A DNA stretch of 57,417 nt from Butyrivibrio sp. (GTDB taxonomy: Bacteria > Bacillota > Clostridia > Lachnospirales > Lachnospiraceae). The notes beneath the pieces are model-generated. The model saw only the letters and a program-made list of their open reading frames with translations. It ran no database searches and was not told the origin of the DNA. How positions within the stretch are numbered: the first letter of the stretch is position 1; the number at the start of each line of letters is the position of its first letter. Location: positions 1 to 57,417 of the forward strand of contig JAKVKH010000025.1 in NCBI GenBank assembly GCA_022486625.1. The letters run 5' to 3'. Made by a program: the position numbers and the translations under genes. Positions 35,888 to 43,792 of the stretch are shown piece after piece.

Positions 35888-36766
35888 TGCGTCTCCGCTC
35901 TCCTGTCCGTCACTGCGCAGAAAAGCCATCAGCTGCGATTTTGCATCCTGATAATCCTTCATGCCAAGATCATACAGTTCACGGTTCGCCTGCGCATTCA
36001 TGGCGTAGGTACTCATCGGCAGGTGCTCGCTGGGTGCAAAAATAAATGCCTTTCCTTCCTCTTCCAGTTCAAACATCCGCTTCTGGCAGGCTGTATACAT
36101 GATATGTCTGCGGTTCAGACAGCGGATAATCTTCGGATACAGCTGACAGAGGAAGGTATAAATTAAGCGGTGCTGTTCCGGTGTTTTCACAAAATCACGC
36201 GGTTTGGAGGTAATTACGACCACCTTGTCGCATCCGTCATCCAGTGCCTTCTGTACCGGAATGGAATCTGATACGCCGCCGTCATAATACTTTTCCCCGT
36301 CAATCCGGATCGGTCTGCATGCCGCCGGAAGCGCGCAGGATGCCATGATCGCACGGTAGTCATCCTGTTTCATGTCTCTTTTATGAAAATAGGTCGGCTT
36401 TCCGGTCTTCGCATTGGTCGCCACGATGACAAATTCTGTCGGATTATCCAGTACCTTCTGATAGTCCAGCGCATCTGCACCGTTTGAGTTGCTCAGTGTC
36501 GCATAGATATATTTAAGTCCGAACAGATCCCCGGTTTCCAGAAAGCTTTTAAATCCGAAATATCCCGGTTCCTTAATATGATCCGTATAAAACCTTAAAT
36601 TTCTGCCACGCTGCCCTGCCAGAAAAGACGCCGTATTGGCACTTCCTGCAGATACACCGATTGCATAATCAAAATCAATACCATCATCCAGAAACGCATC
36701 CAGTATTCCTGCACCGTATGCGCATTTCATTCCGCCGCCTTCTACTACCAGTCCGATCCTGCTCAA
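35876..36766 (-). CDS. Patatin-like phospholipase
   Basis: A patatin-family lipid acyl hydrolase. IGLVVEGGGMKCAYGAGIL gives the glycine-rich oxyanion loop, GVSAGS the nucleophile serine (GXSXG) and DGGVSDSIP the aspartate of the catalytic dyad. Related cytosolic RssA/YlbK proteins have the same layout. The start is uncertain: a TTG at 36766 with AGGAG at good spacing gives the usual short start before IGLV, while an in-frame ATG at 36823 lacks a good ribosome binding site. A GAGG-led ATG at 36834 opens an out-of-frame reading frame of about 60 codons that could be a leader peptide. The gene overlaps the end of metE. Confidence 0.88.
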   Translation of the reverse strand: MSRIGLVVEGGGMKCAYGAGILDAFLDDGIDFDYAIGVSAGSANTASFLAGQRGRNLRFYTDHIKEPGYFGFKSFLETGDLFGLKYIYATLSNSNGADALDYQKVLDNPTEFVIVATNAKTGKPTYFHKRDMKQDDYRAIMASCALPAACRPIRIDGEKYYDGGVSDSIPVQKALDDGCDKVVVITSKPRDFVKTPEQHRLIYTFLCQLYPKIIRCLNRRHIMYTACQKRMFELEEEGKAFIFAPSEHLPMSTYAMNAQANRELYDLGMKDYQDAKSQLMAFLRSDGQESGDASGQ

Positions 36767-36914
36767 TTTGTCTGCTCCTGTCTGTCTTTCGGAAGGCTGA
36801 AAGCGCCTCCGCTGCATCTTCATACTTCATGTTCATTGCCGTTTTCCTCAATATATCATCAGATTATGATTTTTACATTAACCAAAATTGCAAATCTGTC
36901 CCACCCCCTTATAC

Positions 36915-36952
36915 AAAAAAAGAACCTCAGGCGTAAGACGGCCTGAGGTTCT
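36915..36952 (-). terminator. Terminator of the flavoprotein gene
   Basis: Read leftward, AGAACCTCAGGC and GCCTGAGGTTCT form a perfect twelve-pair stem followed by seven T residues, six bases after the stop. Confidence 0.92.
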
Positions 36953-36957
36953 GATCA

Positions 36958-37578
36958 TTACCGGATAAAGTTGGTCCAGGCATGCGTTTCATACTGAGGT
37001 TCCGCTACGCCGGCCTTTCTGCCTGCTTCAATGCATTTCAGCAGCCACGCCATATTCATGCCAAGTGTGCGCATGGTCTGCATGCCTTCAAGATCCTGTC
37101 GCACATCCTCCGGCGTACTGCCATGTACCTGATTCCAGTACTGAGAGGTCACAATGGGCATATTACAAATGGAGAAATACTTGTTCAACTGATCAAAGGC
37201 TGCTGACGCACCACCCCTTCTGCAGGAAATAACTGCTGCACCGGGCTTTCCCTTCATCTGACCGCTGATCACATAAAACAGTCTGTCCATAAAGGACGTG
37301 ATCTGTCCCGAAGCGGATGCATAATAGACAGGAGATCCGACAATCATACCGTCAAATTCATTCATGCGTCCGGCAATCCTGTTTACTCCATCATCAAAAA
37401 CACACTTTCCGTCTTCCTTGCACTTTCCGCAGGCAATGCATCCGGAAACCGGCTGCTTCCCGATCCAGAAGATTTCTGTTCCGATTCCGTTTTTCTCAAG
37501 TGTATCTGCTACTTCTGAAAGCGCAGTATACGTACAGCCCTTCTCATGCGGACTTCCATTGATCAATAATACTTTCAT
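36958..37578 (-). CDS. NADPH-dependent FMN-reductase-like flavoprotein
   Basis: A 206-residue flavodoxin-fold protein. INGSPHEKGCTYTAL is the FMN-phosphate loop; SGCIACGKCKEDGKC is a cysteine cluster common in the iron-sulfur flavoprotein branch; GSPVYYAS is the FMN isoalloxazine loop. It probably reduces quinones, nitro compounds or another acceptor. GGGAG lies ahead of the ATG. A strong terminator ends it and the MATE gene lies 29 bases upstream on the same strand, so the two are probably co-transcribed. Confidence 0.9.
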   Translation of the reverse strand: MKVLLINGSPHEKGCTYTALSEVADTLEKNGIGTEIFWIGKQPVSGCIACGKCKEDGKCVFDDGVNRIAGRMNEFDGMIVGSPVYYASASGQITSFMDRLFYVISGQMKGKPGAAVISCRRGGASAAFDQLNKYFSICNMPIVTSQYWNQVHGSTPEDVRQDLEGMQTMRTLGMNMAWLLKCIEAGRKAGVAEPQYETHAWTNFIR

Positions 37579-37607
37579 CCTTCATACTCCCTTTCATATA
37601 TTCTTAT

Positions 37608-38966
37608 TTACATCTGCCGCCTCTGAAATATTCCCTTTCTGTGCAAATGCAGCAGAAAAATAAAACAGAGTACGATCTGCAGGAACGTGGAACACGGCGT
37701 TGCCAATCCGATCCTGAACAGCGAAACCGGTACAATCCTGCTCATAAAAAAGGATACCGGCACACGCACACAGAACGCGCCGACAATCCCCTGTACCATG
37801 ACAAATCTGGTTTTCCCGATTCCATTGAAAAATCCGATAAAGCAGAACAGGAATGCCGTAAACAGGCAATCAATGGCATATGCCTTCAGGTAATCCGCTG
37901 ATGCGGCAACGACCTGCATATCCTTTGAAAATACCATACTCATCGAATCTCCATGGAAAAATGCGAGATATCCAAGCACAATTCCGCAGGCAAGTGATGT
38001 ACCGATGCCGTAAAACAGTGCTCGTATCGCTCTGTCGAGCTTACCCGCGCCATAATTCTGTGCCACAAAGGCTGACATCGACTGCATAAATGCCGACGGT
38101 ACCAGCATGATGAAACCGCACAGCCTTTCCGCCACGCCGACGCCTGCAGAAGCAACAACGCCGATGCCGTTGACAATTGACATGATAATCAGGAAGCTGA
38201 TGCTGACCAGCAGATCCTGAAGTGCAATCGGAATGCCCAGCGATATTACTTTCCGAATCAGATTTCCATTAAAGCGTACCATTTTGAAATGAAAAGCAAA
38301 CGGAAGCCCCATTTTGCGTATGATAAAAAAGGAAAGGATCACACTCAGCGCCTGAGACATCACTGTAGCATAAGCCGCTCCTGCCGCTCCCATGTGAAAT
38401 CCCGCTACAAACAAAATATCTCCGAACACATTGAATACCGCTGCAATCGCAACTGCAATCAGGGGGACTTTGGAATTGCCGATTCCTCTGAAAATACTGC
38501 CAAGTACATTATAGGCAACAATGAATATGGCTCCGCCGCAGCAGATCCTCGTATAGGCAACTGTCTGTACATATGCTTCCTGCGGTGCGTTCATGGCAGA
38601 TGCAATTCCTCCTGCCAGAAACTGCATGACGACTGCTACCGTAAGCCCGATTACCGCAAACATTGCAATACTTGCACCGACGACTTCACCTGCCTGATCT
38701 CTTTTCCCTTCTCCGATCATCTGCCCCAGCAGAATTGTCGTTCCCATAGCGATATCCGTAATAACAAACGTCAGCGTCTGCACGATCTGTGATGCCGTTG
38801 CCACCGCAGATACATTGGCCTTGTCCGAAAACTGTCCCACGACCAGCAAATCCACTGCGCCGTATAAGGACTGCAGCAGTACCGCAAACAGAACCGGCAG
38901 TGCGAAACGGATTAGCGGACTGTAAATTTTTCCTTCTGTAAATCCTGAACTCTTTACTTCACTCAT
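37608..38966 (-). CDS. MATE family exporter
   Basis: A 452-residue, twelve-helix MATE protein beginning PLIRFALPVLFAVLLQSLYG, with the family's DLLVVGQFSDKANVSAVATA segment in the first helices and FRGIGNSKVPLIAVA in the first half. It should export a drug or metabolite against an ion gradient. Downstream on the same strand is an FMN-reductase-like gene, and upstream, 23 bases away, a Nudix gene. Unlike the other two MATE genes in the window it has no adjacent regulator. Confidence 0.92.
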   Translation of the reverse strand: MSEVKSSGFTEGKIYSPLIRFALPVLFAVLLQSLYGAVDLLVVGQFSDKANVSAVATASQIVQTLTFVITDIAMGTTILLGQMIGEGKRDQAGEVVGASIAMFAVIGLTVAVVMQFLAGGIASAMNAPQEAYVQTVAYTRICCGGAIFIVAYNVLGSIFRGIGNSKVPLIAVAIAAVFNVFGDILFVAGFHMGAAGAAYATVMSQALSVILSFFIIRKMGLPFAFHFKMVRFNGNLIRKVISLGIPIALQDLLVSISFLIIMSIVNGIGVVASAGVGVAERLCGFIMLVPSAFMQSMSAFVAQNYGAGKLDRAIRALFYGIGTSLACGIVLGYLAFFHGDSMSMVFSKDMQVVAASADYLKAYAIDCLFTAFLFCFIGFFNGIGKTRFVMVQGIVGAFCVRVPVSFFMSRIVPVSLFRIGLATPCSTFLQIVLCFIFLLHLHRKGIFQRRQM

Positions 38967-38989
38967 TCTGAAACTTCTTTCCCTTACTT

Positions 38990-39529
38990 TTACTGTTCAT
39001 CCAATCTCTTATCCCGTGTATGGCATCCCATCAGCTGCCTGTTATCAAAAATAAAATCGACAAGGCTTGGATAATAGGGGATAAATTTCCTTTTCTCAAT
39101 CATCTGCAGGATCTCCTGTCTGGATGCCCATCTTGCTGCCTGTACTTCCTCATACTGCAGCCGGAGCTGTTCCGGATTCAGATCCTCTTCCAGAAAATAG
39201 AAATCATCAAACCCGCGCTCAAAATTGATGGTAAACCGTGCCCTGTTCCCGCTGAAATCGCGGTTCAGTCCCAGTTCCTCACGGAGTTCCCGCTGCGCTG
39301 CGGTTCTGCTGTCCTCTCCCTGTATGGCACTTCCTCCAAGTGTAAAATCCCAGAGTCCCGGCCACCCCTGCTTGAAGGACTGCCTCTGCTGAATCAGCAT
39401 TTCGCCTCTGCTGTTAAAAAGGCAGATATGAATGACCAGATGATAGTCCCCCGGTTTCAGCCGTGGTCCGCGTTCTACCGTTCTTCCGGTTCTGATCCGG
39501 TCAATATCATAAATATCCCAGTATTCCAT
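38990..39529 (-). CDS. Nudix hydrolase
   Basis: A 179-residue enzyme with an intact Nudix box GGSAIQGEDSRTAA leading into QRELREELGL, which coordinates the catalytic Mg2+. The start MEYWDIYD at 39529 has AAAGGA eight bases upstream; the frame extends 51 codons further, but that part is AT-rich and not like a Nudix protein. Its WDIYD, RTGR and QGWPGLWDFTLGG features resemble the YfcD/IDI-like Nudix group. It would hydrolyse a nucleoside diphosphate linked to another moiety; the exact substrate is unknown. It sits 23 bases before the MATE gene and is divergent from EamA. Confidence 0.9.
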   Translation of the reverse strand: MEYWDIYDIDRIRTGRTVERGPRLKPGDYHLVIHICLFNSRGEMLIQQRQSFKQGWPGLWDFTLGGSAIQGEDSRTAAQRELREELGLNRDFSGNRARFTINFERGFDDFYFLEEDLNPEQLRLQYEEVQAARWASRQEILQMIEKRKFIPYYPSLVDFIFDNRQLMGCHTRDKRLDEQ

Positions 39530-39739
39530 CTGTTTTTCCTTTCTCAGCATTACTGCTTTTTTGTCACGATATCTTAATAGTATCATACTTTTCTCCCTTA
39601 TTGCCAATTCTGCCTTCATGTTTTTGTTCACAATTAAATATGTACTGTTTATCATACATTTTGCATTTCCGCCTGCAATCATCTATGATGTACTTTATGC
39701 ACTGCATGTGCACACTTTTTTGAAAGAGGTAAATCAGTA

Positions 39740-40657
39740 ATGCAGATAAAGAGCAGTTTTCTGAAATCCACGGCAGGCATGATCATCACCGCCGTTTTCT
39801 GTAATTTTCTCTGGGGCAGCGCATTTCCGTGCGTCAAAATCGGTTATCAGCTGTTCCATGTCGCCGCAGATGATTCTGCTGCACAGATTCTGTTCGCCGG
39901 CGTCCGGTTCACACTTGCCGGTATTCTGGTCATCCTGATCGGATCACTCCTTTCAGGACAGTTTCTGGCAGCAAAAAAGGCAGTGCTTCCCAAAGTTATA
40001 AGCCTCTGCCTGTTTCAGACGGTACTGCAGTATTTATTTTTTTATATCGGCCTTGCCCACACAAGCGGTGTCAAATCTTCCATCATTGAAGCAACCAGCG
40101 TATTCATGGCCATTCTGATTTCTTCTCTTTTTTTCCGGATGGAGAAATTTACCGGTAAAAAGATTCTGGGCTGTCTCCTGGGCTTTGCCGGCGTCGTTCT
40201 GGTAAATCTTGGCGGCAACGCGCTCAGCATGGGTTTTCAATGGAACGGTGAAGGTTTCATTCTGATTTCTACGGTTTCCTATGCCTTTTCCACCGTTCTG
40301 ATGAAACACTTCTCCAGAACAGAGAATCCGGTTCTGCTCTCCGGCTGGCAGTTCATTGCCGGCGGACTGCTCATGATCCTGTCCGGCTTTCTTTCCGGCG
40401 GACGTCTCCATATCACATCCGGCGCAGCCTGTCTGATGCTGCTGTATCTGGCATTTATTTCCTCCACTGCATACTCTCTGTGGGGACTTCTCCTGAAGTA
40501 TCACCCGGTCTCAAAGGTCGCCGTGTACGGCTTTACCAATCCGGTCTTCGGTGTACTGCTGTCTGCCGTCTTCCTGCATGAAAATGCGCTCGGCTGGCAG
40601 GTACTGGCTGCGCTTCCGCTTGTCTGTATCGGCATCTGGTGCGTCAACAGAACCTGA
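39740..40657 (+). CDS. EamA/DMT superfamily transporter
   Basis: A 305-residue protein with ten hydrophobic helices in two EamA repeats. FLWGSAFPCVKIGYQL in helix 1 and ASTAYSLWG-like FISSTAYSLWGLLLKYHPV in the second repeat are typical. It should export a metabolite or amino acid. GAGGTAA precedes the ATG. It is divergent from the Nudix gene across a 210-base gap and converges on the radical SAM gene with 15 bases between them. Confidence 0.92.
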   Translation: MQIKSSFLKSTAGMIITAVFCNFLWGSAFPCVKIGYQLFHVAADDSAAQILFAGVRFTLAGILVILIGSLLSGQFLAAKKAVLPKVISLCLFQTVLQYLFFYIGLAHTSGVKSSIIEATSVFMAILISSLFFRMEKFTGKKILGCLLGFAGVVLVNLGGNALSMGFQWNGEGFILISTVSYAFSTVLMKHFSRTENPVLLSGWQFIAGGLLMILSGFLSGGRLHITSGAACLMLLYLAFISSTAYSLWGLLLKYHPVSKVAVYGFTNPVFGVLLSAVFLHENALGWQVLAALPLVCIGIWCVNRT

Positions 40658-40672
40658 AGGTCTGAAGATTGA

Positions 40673-41281
40673 TCATTCAGTTTTTCCTTCATATTTTCTG
40701 ACGCGCAGCGGAATTCCAAGGTGATCTGCAAACTCCTGACTCTTCTGTATCTGCTCCGGTCCGATAACATCCACTACTGTAAATATGGTGCTGATCCCAT
40801 ATGCCCTGCACGTGGCCGCGAACTGACACATGGCTTCAAAAGAACCTTTAAGCTGCGGCACTGTTACTTCATTATAAGTCTTTTCATCTGGTGCATTAAG
40901 ACTGATGGACACTGTATCCACAACCTCTGCCAGAAGCGGAACAATATCCTTTTTATTGTACAGGCTGCCCGTTCCGTTGGTATTAAGTCTGATCCGGACT
41001 CCTCTTTTCTTCACATGTGCCGCAGAAGCCAGCAGCACCTCCAGCGCACAGGTCGGCTCTCCGTAGCCGCAGAACACCAGCTCTTTATATGGTGTAAAAT
41101 CAAATTCGTCCATCGCCTTCAGGATTTCCTCCAGTGACGGCTCCCTGTCATACCATAAGTTCTGCGCATCTCCCACGCTGCTGCCGTTATGTCTGATGCA
41201 GAACGTGCAGTTACAGTCACACCGGTTCGTGATATTGGCATATACCTCATTTCCAAGCGTATAAATAATTGATGTCTTCAT
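40673..41281 (-). CDS. Radical SAM protein of TIGR04100 type, candidate queuine lyase QueL
   Basis: A short 202-residue radical SAM protein. NRCDCNCTFCIRH provides the CX3CX2C cluster motif near residue 20, GYGEPT is the SAM-binding segment, and the rest of the partial barrel follows (IRLNTNG, then SISLNAPDE). The length and the pairing with the ECF-like gene eight bases upstream match TIGR04100/TIGR04002. From memory of published work, a gut Clostridia radical SAM enzyme of this kind, QueL, converts queuine to preQ1 and is linked to the ECF transporter QrtT. That assignment is inference here. AGGG lies ahead of the ATG. Confidence 0.82.
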   Translation of the reverse strand: MKTSIIYTLGNEVYANITNRCDCNCTFCIRHNGSSVGDAQNLWYDREPSLEEILKAMDEFDFTPYKELVFCGYGEPTCALEVLLASAAHVKKRGVRIRLNTNGTGSLYNKKDIVPLLAEVVDTVSISLNAPDEKTYNEVTVPQLKGSFEAMCQFAATCRAYGISTIFTVVDVIGPEQIQKSQEFADHLGIPLRVRKYEGKTE

Positions 41282-41289
41282 ATTCTGAT

Positions 41290-41850
41290 TTACCCTGCTT
41301 TCTGTAATGTTTCATCTTCCTTTTCTCTAACCGGCTGCGCAAGTCTCTTCTTCAGCCCATATCGGTCAAGTGCTCTTCCCACTGCGATAAATGCTGCTGC
41401 ACTTCCTCCTGACTGTATCAGGTCTCCCGGAACTGCTACCAGGAATCCCCCGACATTCCCAAACAGAAGCATCCCCGCCAAGTAATAACCGGCACTGGAA
41501 ATAAAAAAGGCAATCGCTGTTGCCACCACATTTCTTCTGCTCACAATCCGGTCCGACGCACCCGAAAAAGGAATCGTCAGGAGCGGTTTGATCAGCATCG
41601 TTGCTACCATCCACTGCGGCGCAGTCAGAAGATCAGACATCCCGCCTCCGATGATCGCCGCAAGCATCGCGTACGGACGTGGCAAAATTGCCACTGCAAG
41701 ATAGATCACCGCATCCCCGAAATGCACATAACCACCGTTGATCCCGTAAGGGATATGGCAGATAAACGCTGTAAAAGCAATAATCAGTGCTGAAAAAACT
41801 CCTGTCAGTGTAATATTCTGAAGCTGTATTCTTTTGTTTTTGTGTTTCAT
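41290..41850 (-). CDS. ECF-type substrate-binding membrane protein (TIGR04002-like), candidate QrtT
   Basis: A 186-residue protein with about five to six helices. YGINGGYVHFGDAVIYLA is the usual first-loop signature of ECF S-components (GGYV.FGD), and ILPRPYAMLAAIIGGGMSD fits the same fold. It would bind a vitamin-like substrate and work with a shared energizing EcfAAT module not present here. The pairing with the radical SAM gene suggests salvage of queuine or queuosine. Upstream is a hairpin that covers its ribosome binding site AAAGGGG, pointing to control of translation. The C-terminal tail is charged. Confidence 0.85.
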   Translation of the reverse strand: MKHKNKRIQLQNITLTGVFSALIIAFTAFICHIPYGINGGYVHFGDAVIYLAVAILPRPYAMLAAIIGGGMSDLLTAPQWMVATMLIKPLLTIPFSGASDRIVSRRNVVATAIAFFISSAGYYLAGMLLFGNVGGFLVAVPGDLIQSGGSAAAFIAVGRALDRYGLKKRLAQPVREKEDETLQKAG

Positions 41851-41855
41851 TGATG

Positions 41856-41888
41856 GACACCCCTTTCATCGTGAAGGTGCCGGCCGGC
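41856..41888 (-). promoter_or_regulatory. Hairpin that sequesters the ribosome binding site of the ECF gene
   Basis: Read leftward, GGCACC (41876-41881) pairs with GGTGTC (41856-41861), with further TTC/GAA pairing, and the stem contains the AAAGGGG ribosome binding site of the next gene. A self-complementary GCCGGCCGGC lies just before it (41879-41888) and could form an alternative fold. This is the shape of a translational riboswitch, but I could not match it to preQ1-I, preQ1-II or THF consensus sequences. Confidence 0.45.
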
Positions 41889-41947
41889 AAAACTAAATCA
41901 CTCCTCGTTCTGTTATTACCTATCATAAAGGAATCTGGTACGTATTA

Positions 41948-41968
41948 AATATCCAATATGCGGATATT
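41948..41968. promoter_or_regulatory. Inverted repeat in the ECF/tRNA gap
   Basis: AATATCC and GGATATT form a perfect seven-base inverted repeat around a seven-base centre, about 100 bases upstream of the ECF gene. It could be an operator or a small hairpin; nothing more can be said. Confidence 0.3.
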
Positions 41969-42011
41969 CGATGATACCAGTTTATTTCGGAAGCATAATT
42001 CACATTTATAG

Positions 42012-42040
42012 TTGACAAAGTGGCAACAGTACGATAAAAT
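42012..42040 (+). promoter_or_regulatory. Promoter of the tRNA-Gly gene
   Basis: A perfect TTGACA (42012-42017), a 17-base spacer and TAAAAT (42035-42040) end 31 bases before the tRNA. Confidence 0.85.
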
Positions 42041-42071
42041 CTTAAAAGTCGGTTGCAGACAACTGACAAAT

Positions 42072-42144
42072 GCGATAGTAGCTTAGCTGGTAAAGCGCCA
42101 CCTTGCCAAGGTGGAGACCGCGGGTTCGAATCCCGTCTATCGCT
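42072..42144 (+). tRNA. tRNA-Gly (GCC)
   Basis: A complete cloverleaf: acceptor stem GCGATAG/CTATCGC, D arm GCTTAGCTGGTAAAGC, anticodon stem CCACC/GGTGG with anticodon GCC at 42105-42107, and T arm GCGGGTTCGAATCCCGT-like. The discriminator base is T and no CCA is encoded. It is read by its own strong promoter and followed by a terminator. Confidence 0.97.
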
Positions 42145-42152
42145 TTTTTCAT

Positions 42153-42196
42153 GCCCCGAAATGCCCTAAAGCAGAGCGTTTCGGGGCTGTTTTTTT
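42153..42196 (+). terminator. Terminator after tRNA-Gly
   Basis: GCCCCGAAATGC pairs with GCGTTTCGGGGC (one mismatch-type pair), followed by a seven-T tract. Confidence 0.85.
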
Positions 42197-42206
42197 AATA
42201 TTATAA

Positions 42207-42235
42207 TTGTCAATATAATATTGATGTGATATTAT
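42207..42235 (+). promoter_or_regulatory. Promoter upstream of the riboswitch
   Basis: TTGTCA (42207-42212), a 17-base spacer and TATTAT (42230-42235) place a transcription start near 42242, just before the riboswitch aptamer. Confidence 0.65.
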
Positions 42236-42250
42236 TGATACAATCAATAA

Positions 42251-42340
42251 GTTAATATTCGGGCAAAACCGGAGTAATCCGGCGTCGCAAAACTATAGGG
42301 CCTTTCTTTATAAGGTAGCCAGTTGCCACTCAATGTGCGA
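42251..42340 (+). ncRNA. Cyclic di-GMP-I (GEMM-I) riboswitch
   Basis: The aptamer contains the conserved core GGGCAAAACC, a hairpin CCGGA-GTAA-TCCGG closed by a GNRA tetraloop, GTCGCAAAACTATAGGGCC, and AAGGTAGCCAGTTGCC, which pairs back and offers the tetraloop receptor. The order and spacing match the type I c-di-GMP aptamer, and the G in GGGCAAA is the position that favours c-di-GMP over cyclic GMP-AMP. A terminator starts immediately after it, so ligand binding should decide whether RNA polymerase reaches the carboxypeptidase gene. Whether binding turns the gene on or off cannot be settled by eye. Confidence 0.88.
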
Positions 42341-42368
42341 AACGCTGGCCTTTGTCAGCGTTTTTTTT
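42341..42368 (+). terminator. Expression-platform terminator of the c-di-GMP riboswitch
   Basis: AACGCTG pairs with CAGCGTT and the 3' arm runs into eight T residues. It directly follows the aptamer and lies 41 bases before the peptidase start codon. GGCC and GCTGG in its 5' arm could pair instead with aptamer bases, as a transcriptional switch requires. Confidence 0.85.
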
Positions 42369-42408
42369 ATGGAAATCAGAGGGATTCCATGAAGAGGTAT
42401 ACTAACAG

Positions 42409-43455
42409 ATGATACATAAAACGAGAGTGAAAAAAGTCTTATGCCAGACAGTATCCATTATTGTCTGCTGTCTTACCTTATCAGTTTGTTTTCCGGGTGA
42501 TACTTCAAATGCTGCTGAAAATATGGTACTTTCAACCAGCCCTGCAGATATTGTCCAGATGAAATCAACCTATACTTATGATGAGATGATGGAAGATATT
42601 TCCGAGTTGACACAGGCCTATCCAAACGTGGTGTCTGCCTGCAGCATTGGAAATACTGCGCTCGGTCGCTCTATTCCGTGTGTGTCAATTGGAAACCCGG
42701 CTGCACCTTACCGCATTATGGTACAGGCCAGCATCCACGCAAGAGAATATATCTGTACACAGGTAGTCATGAACATGATTGAAACCTACGCAAAGAGATT
42801 TGTAACCGGTCAGAATGCGGATATGTATAACAAAGTGGCATTTGATGTAGTGCCGATGTCCAACCCTGACGGCGTATCCATTGTACAGTTTGGAGCGGCA
42901 TCAGCCCCCAATTCACCTGCTACAGCAGATTTCATCAATGCAACCGGCAACATCTCATCATGGAAAGCCAATGCCATGGGTGTTGACCTCAACCGTAATT
43001 TTAATATCGGATGGGACGCCATCAATCAGGGTGTATATACTCCGTCTTATGCCCTCTACAAAGGAGCAAGTGCCTGCTCCGAAGCAGAAACCGTTGCGCT
43101 TGAATCCCAGGCTCAGTCTTATCCATATGCAGCCTATATCAGTTATCACATGAAAGGGAACATAATTTATTATGATGAACCCGGAAATACCGCACAGAAC
43201 AGTGCGCTCAGTGCTTCTGTTGCAAGGGCAATTGCTTCCACCAGCGGATATAAGATGAAGAATCTGAAAAGCTGTATTTCTGCAACAGGGGATGTAGTAC
43301 AGGGAGGTTTTACAGACTGGGCACAACTGGCTCTCGGCAGACCGGCAGTAACCGTAGAAATAGGCAGTAACCTTCCTCCGACAGCACAGTCATCTGCAAA
43401 CAGTATCTATAAGAGCAATCTGGACACCTGGGCAGCAATCAGTAAGCTTTACTAA
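42409..43455 (+). CDS. Secreted M14 zinc carboxypeptidase
   Basis: A 348-residue peptidase. The first 36 residues form a signal peptide (basic start, hydrophobic core, cut near NAAEN). The zinc ligands are His110 and Glu113 in SIHAREY and His247 in ISYHMKG; LNRNF supplies the substrate-binding arginine and Glu317 in TVEIGSN is the catalytic glutamate. All M14 active-site positions are present. It should trim C-terminal residues from peptides or peptidoglycan stems outside the cell; members of this bacterial group often act as gamma-D-glutamyl-diamino-acid peptidases. It is the only gene behind the c-di-GMP riboswitch. GAAGAGG lies 11 bases ahead of the ATG. Confidence 0.95.
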   Translation: MIHKTRVKKVLCQTVSIIVCCLTLSVCFPGDTSNAAENMVLSTSPADIVQMKSTYTYDEMMEDISELTQAYPNVVSACSIGNTALGRSIPCVSIGNPAAPYRIMVQASIHAREYICTQVVMNMIETYAKRFVTGQNADMYNKVAFDVVPMSNPDGVSIVQFGAASAPNSPATADFINATGNISSWKANAMGVDLNRNFNIGWDAINQGVYTPSYALYKGASACSEAETVALESQAQSYPYAAYISYHMKGNIIYYDEPGNTAQNSALSASVARAIASTSGYKMKNLKSCISATGDVVQGGFTDWAQLALGRPAVTVEIGSNLPPTAQSSANSIYKSNLDTWAAISKLY

Positions 43456-43792
43456 GCGGCATGGGAGGTATCCAAAGCATCACTTAACTGGCATGGCAGT
43501 ATTTTTGTGCTATTATCGCAGATACTAAAAAATTGATTTATGAAATTTAAGAAAATGTGATATGCAATGCTTACTGCCACAAAATCTGCAGGCAAAATTT
43601 TCCGGTCAGAAAAAAGCATCAACGGCAAAGACTACATCAAAATCAAGAAACTACCGTAAAACCAACACCAAAAACAAGATAATACAAAACCTATAAATGA
43701 GATAACTAAACATTACAAGATTAAATTAAGAAACTGTTTTCGGAAAAAGTGTATAATAAATTCATTCAAATTATGGAAAGGTATAATAAATT
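43456..43792 (+). other. AT-rich intergenic region of 337 bases
   Basis: This gap between the peptidase and TraX genes is A-rich and holds no long frame or convincing terminator. It contains a 30-codon frame (listed separately) and two copies of GTATAATAAATT about 30 bases apart (near 43750 and 43781), which may include a promoter for the TraX gene. Confidence 0.5.
43567..43659 (+). pseudogene. Possible 30-codon gene remnant
   Basis: A short frame starting ATG and ending TAA with coding-like, lysine-rich content (SEKSINGKDYIKIKKLP at its end). No ribosome binding site is visible. It may be the tail of a degraded gene or chance; the family is not recognisable. Confidence 0.2.

Noticed and set aside
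41851..42000. Known preQ1 or THF riboswitch ahead of the ECF gene
   Set aside because: Compared by eye with preQ1-I, preQ1-II and THF consensus features; none fits. Kept only as an unassigned hairpin.
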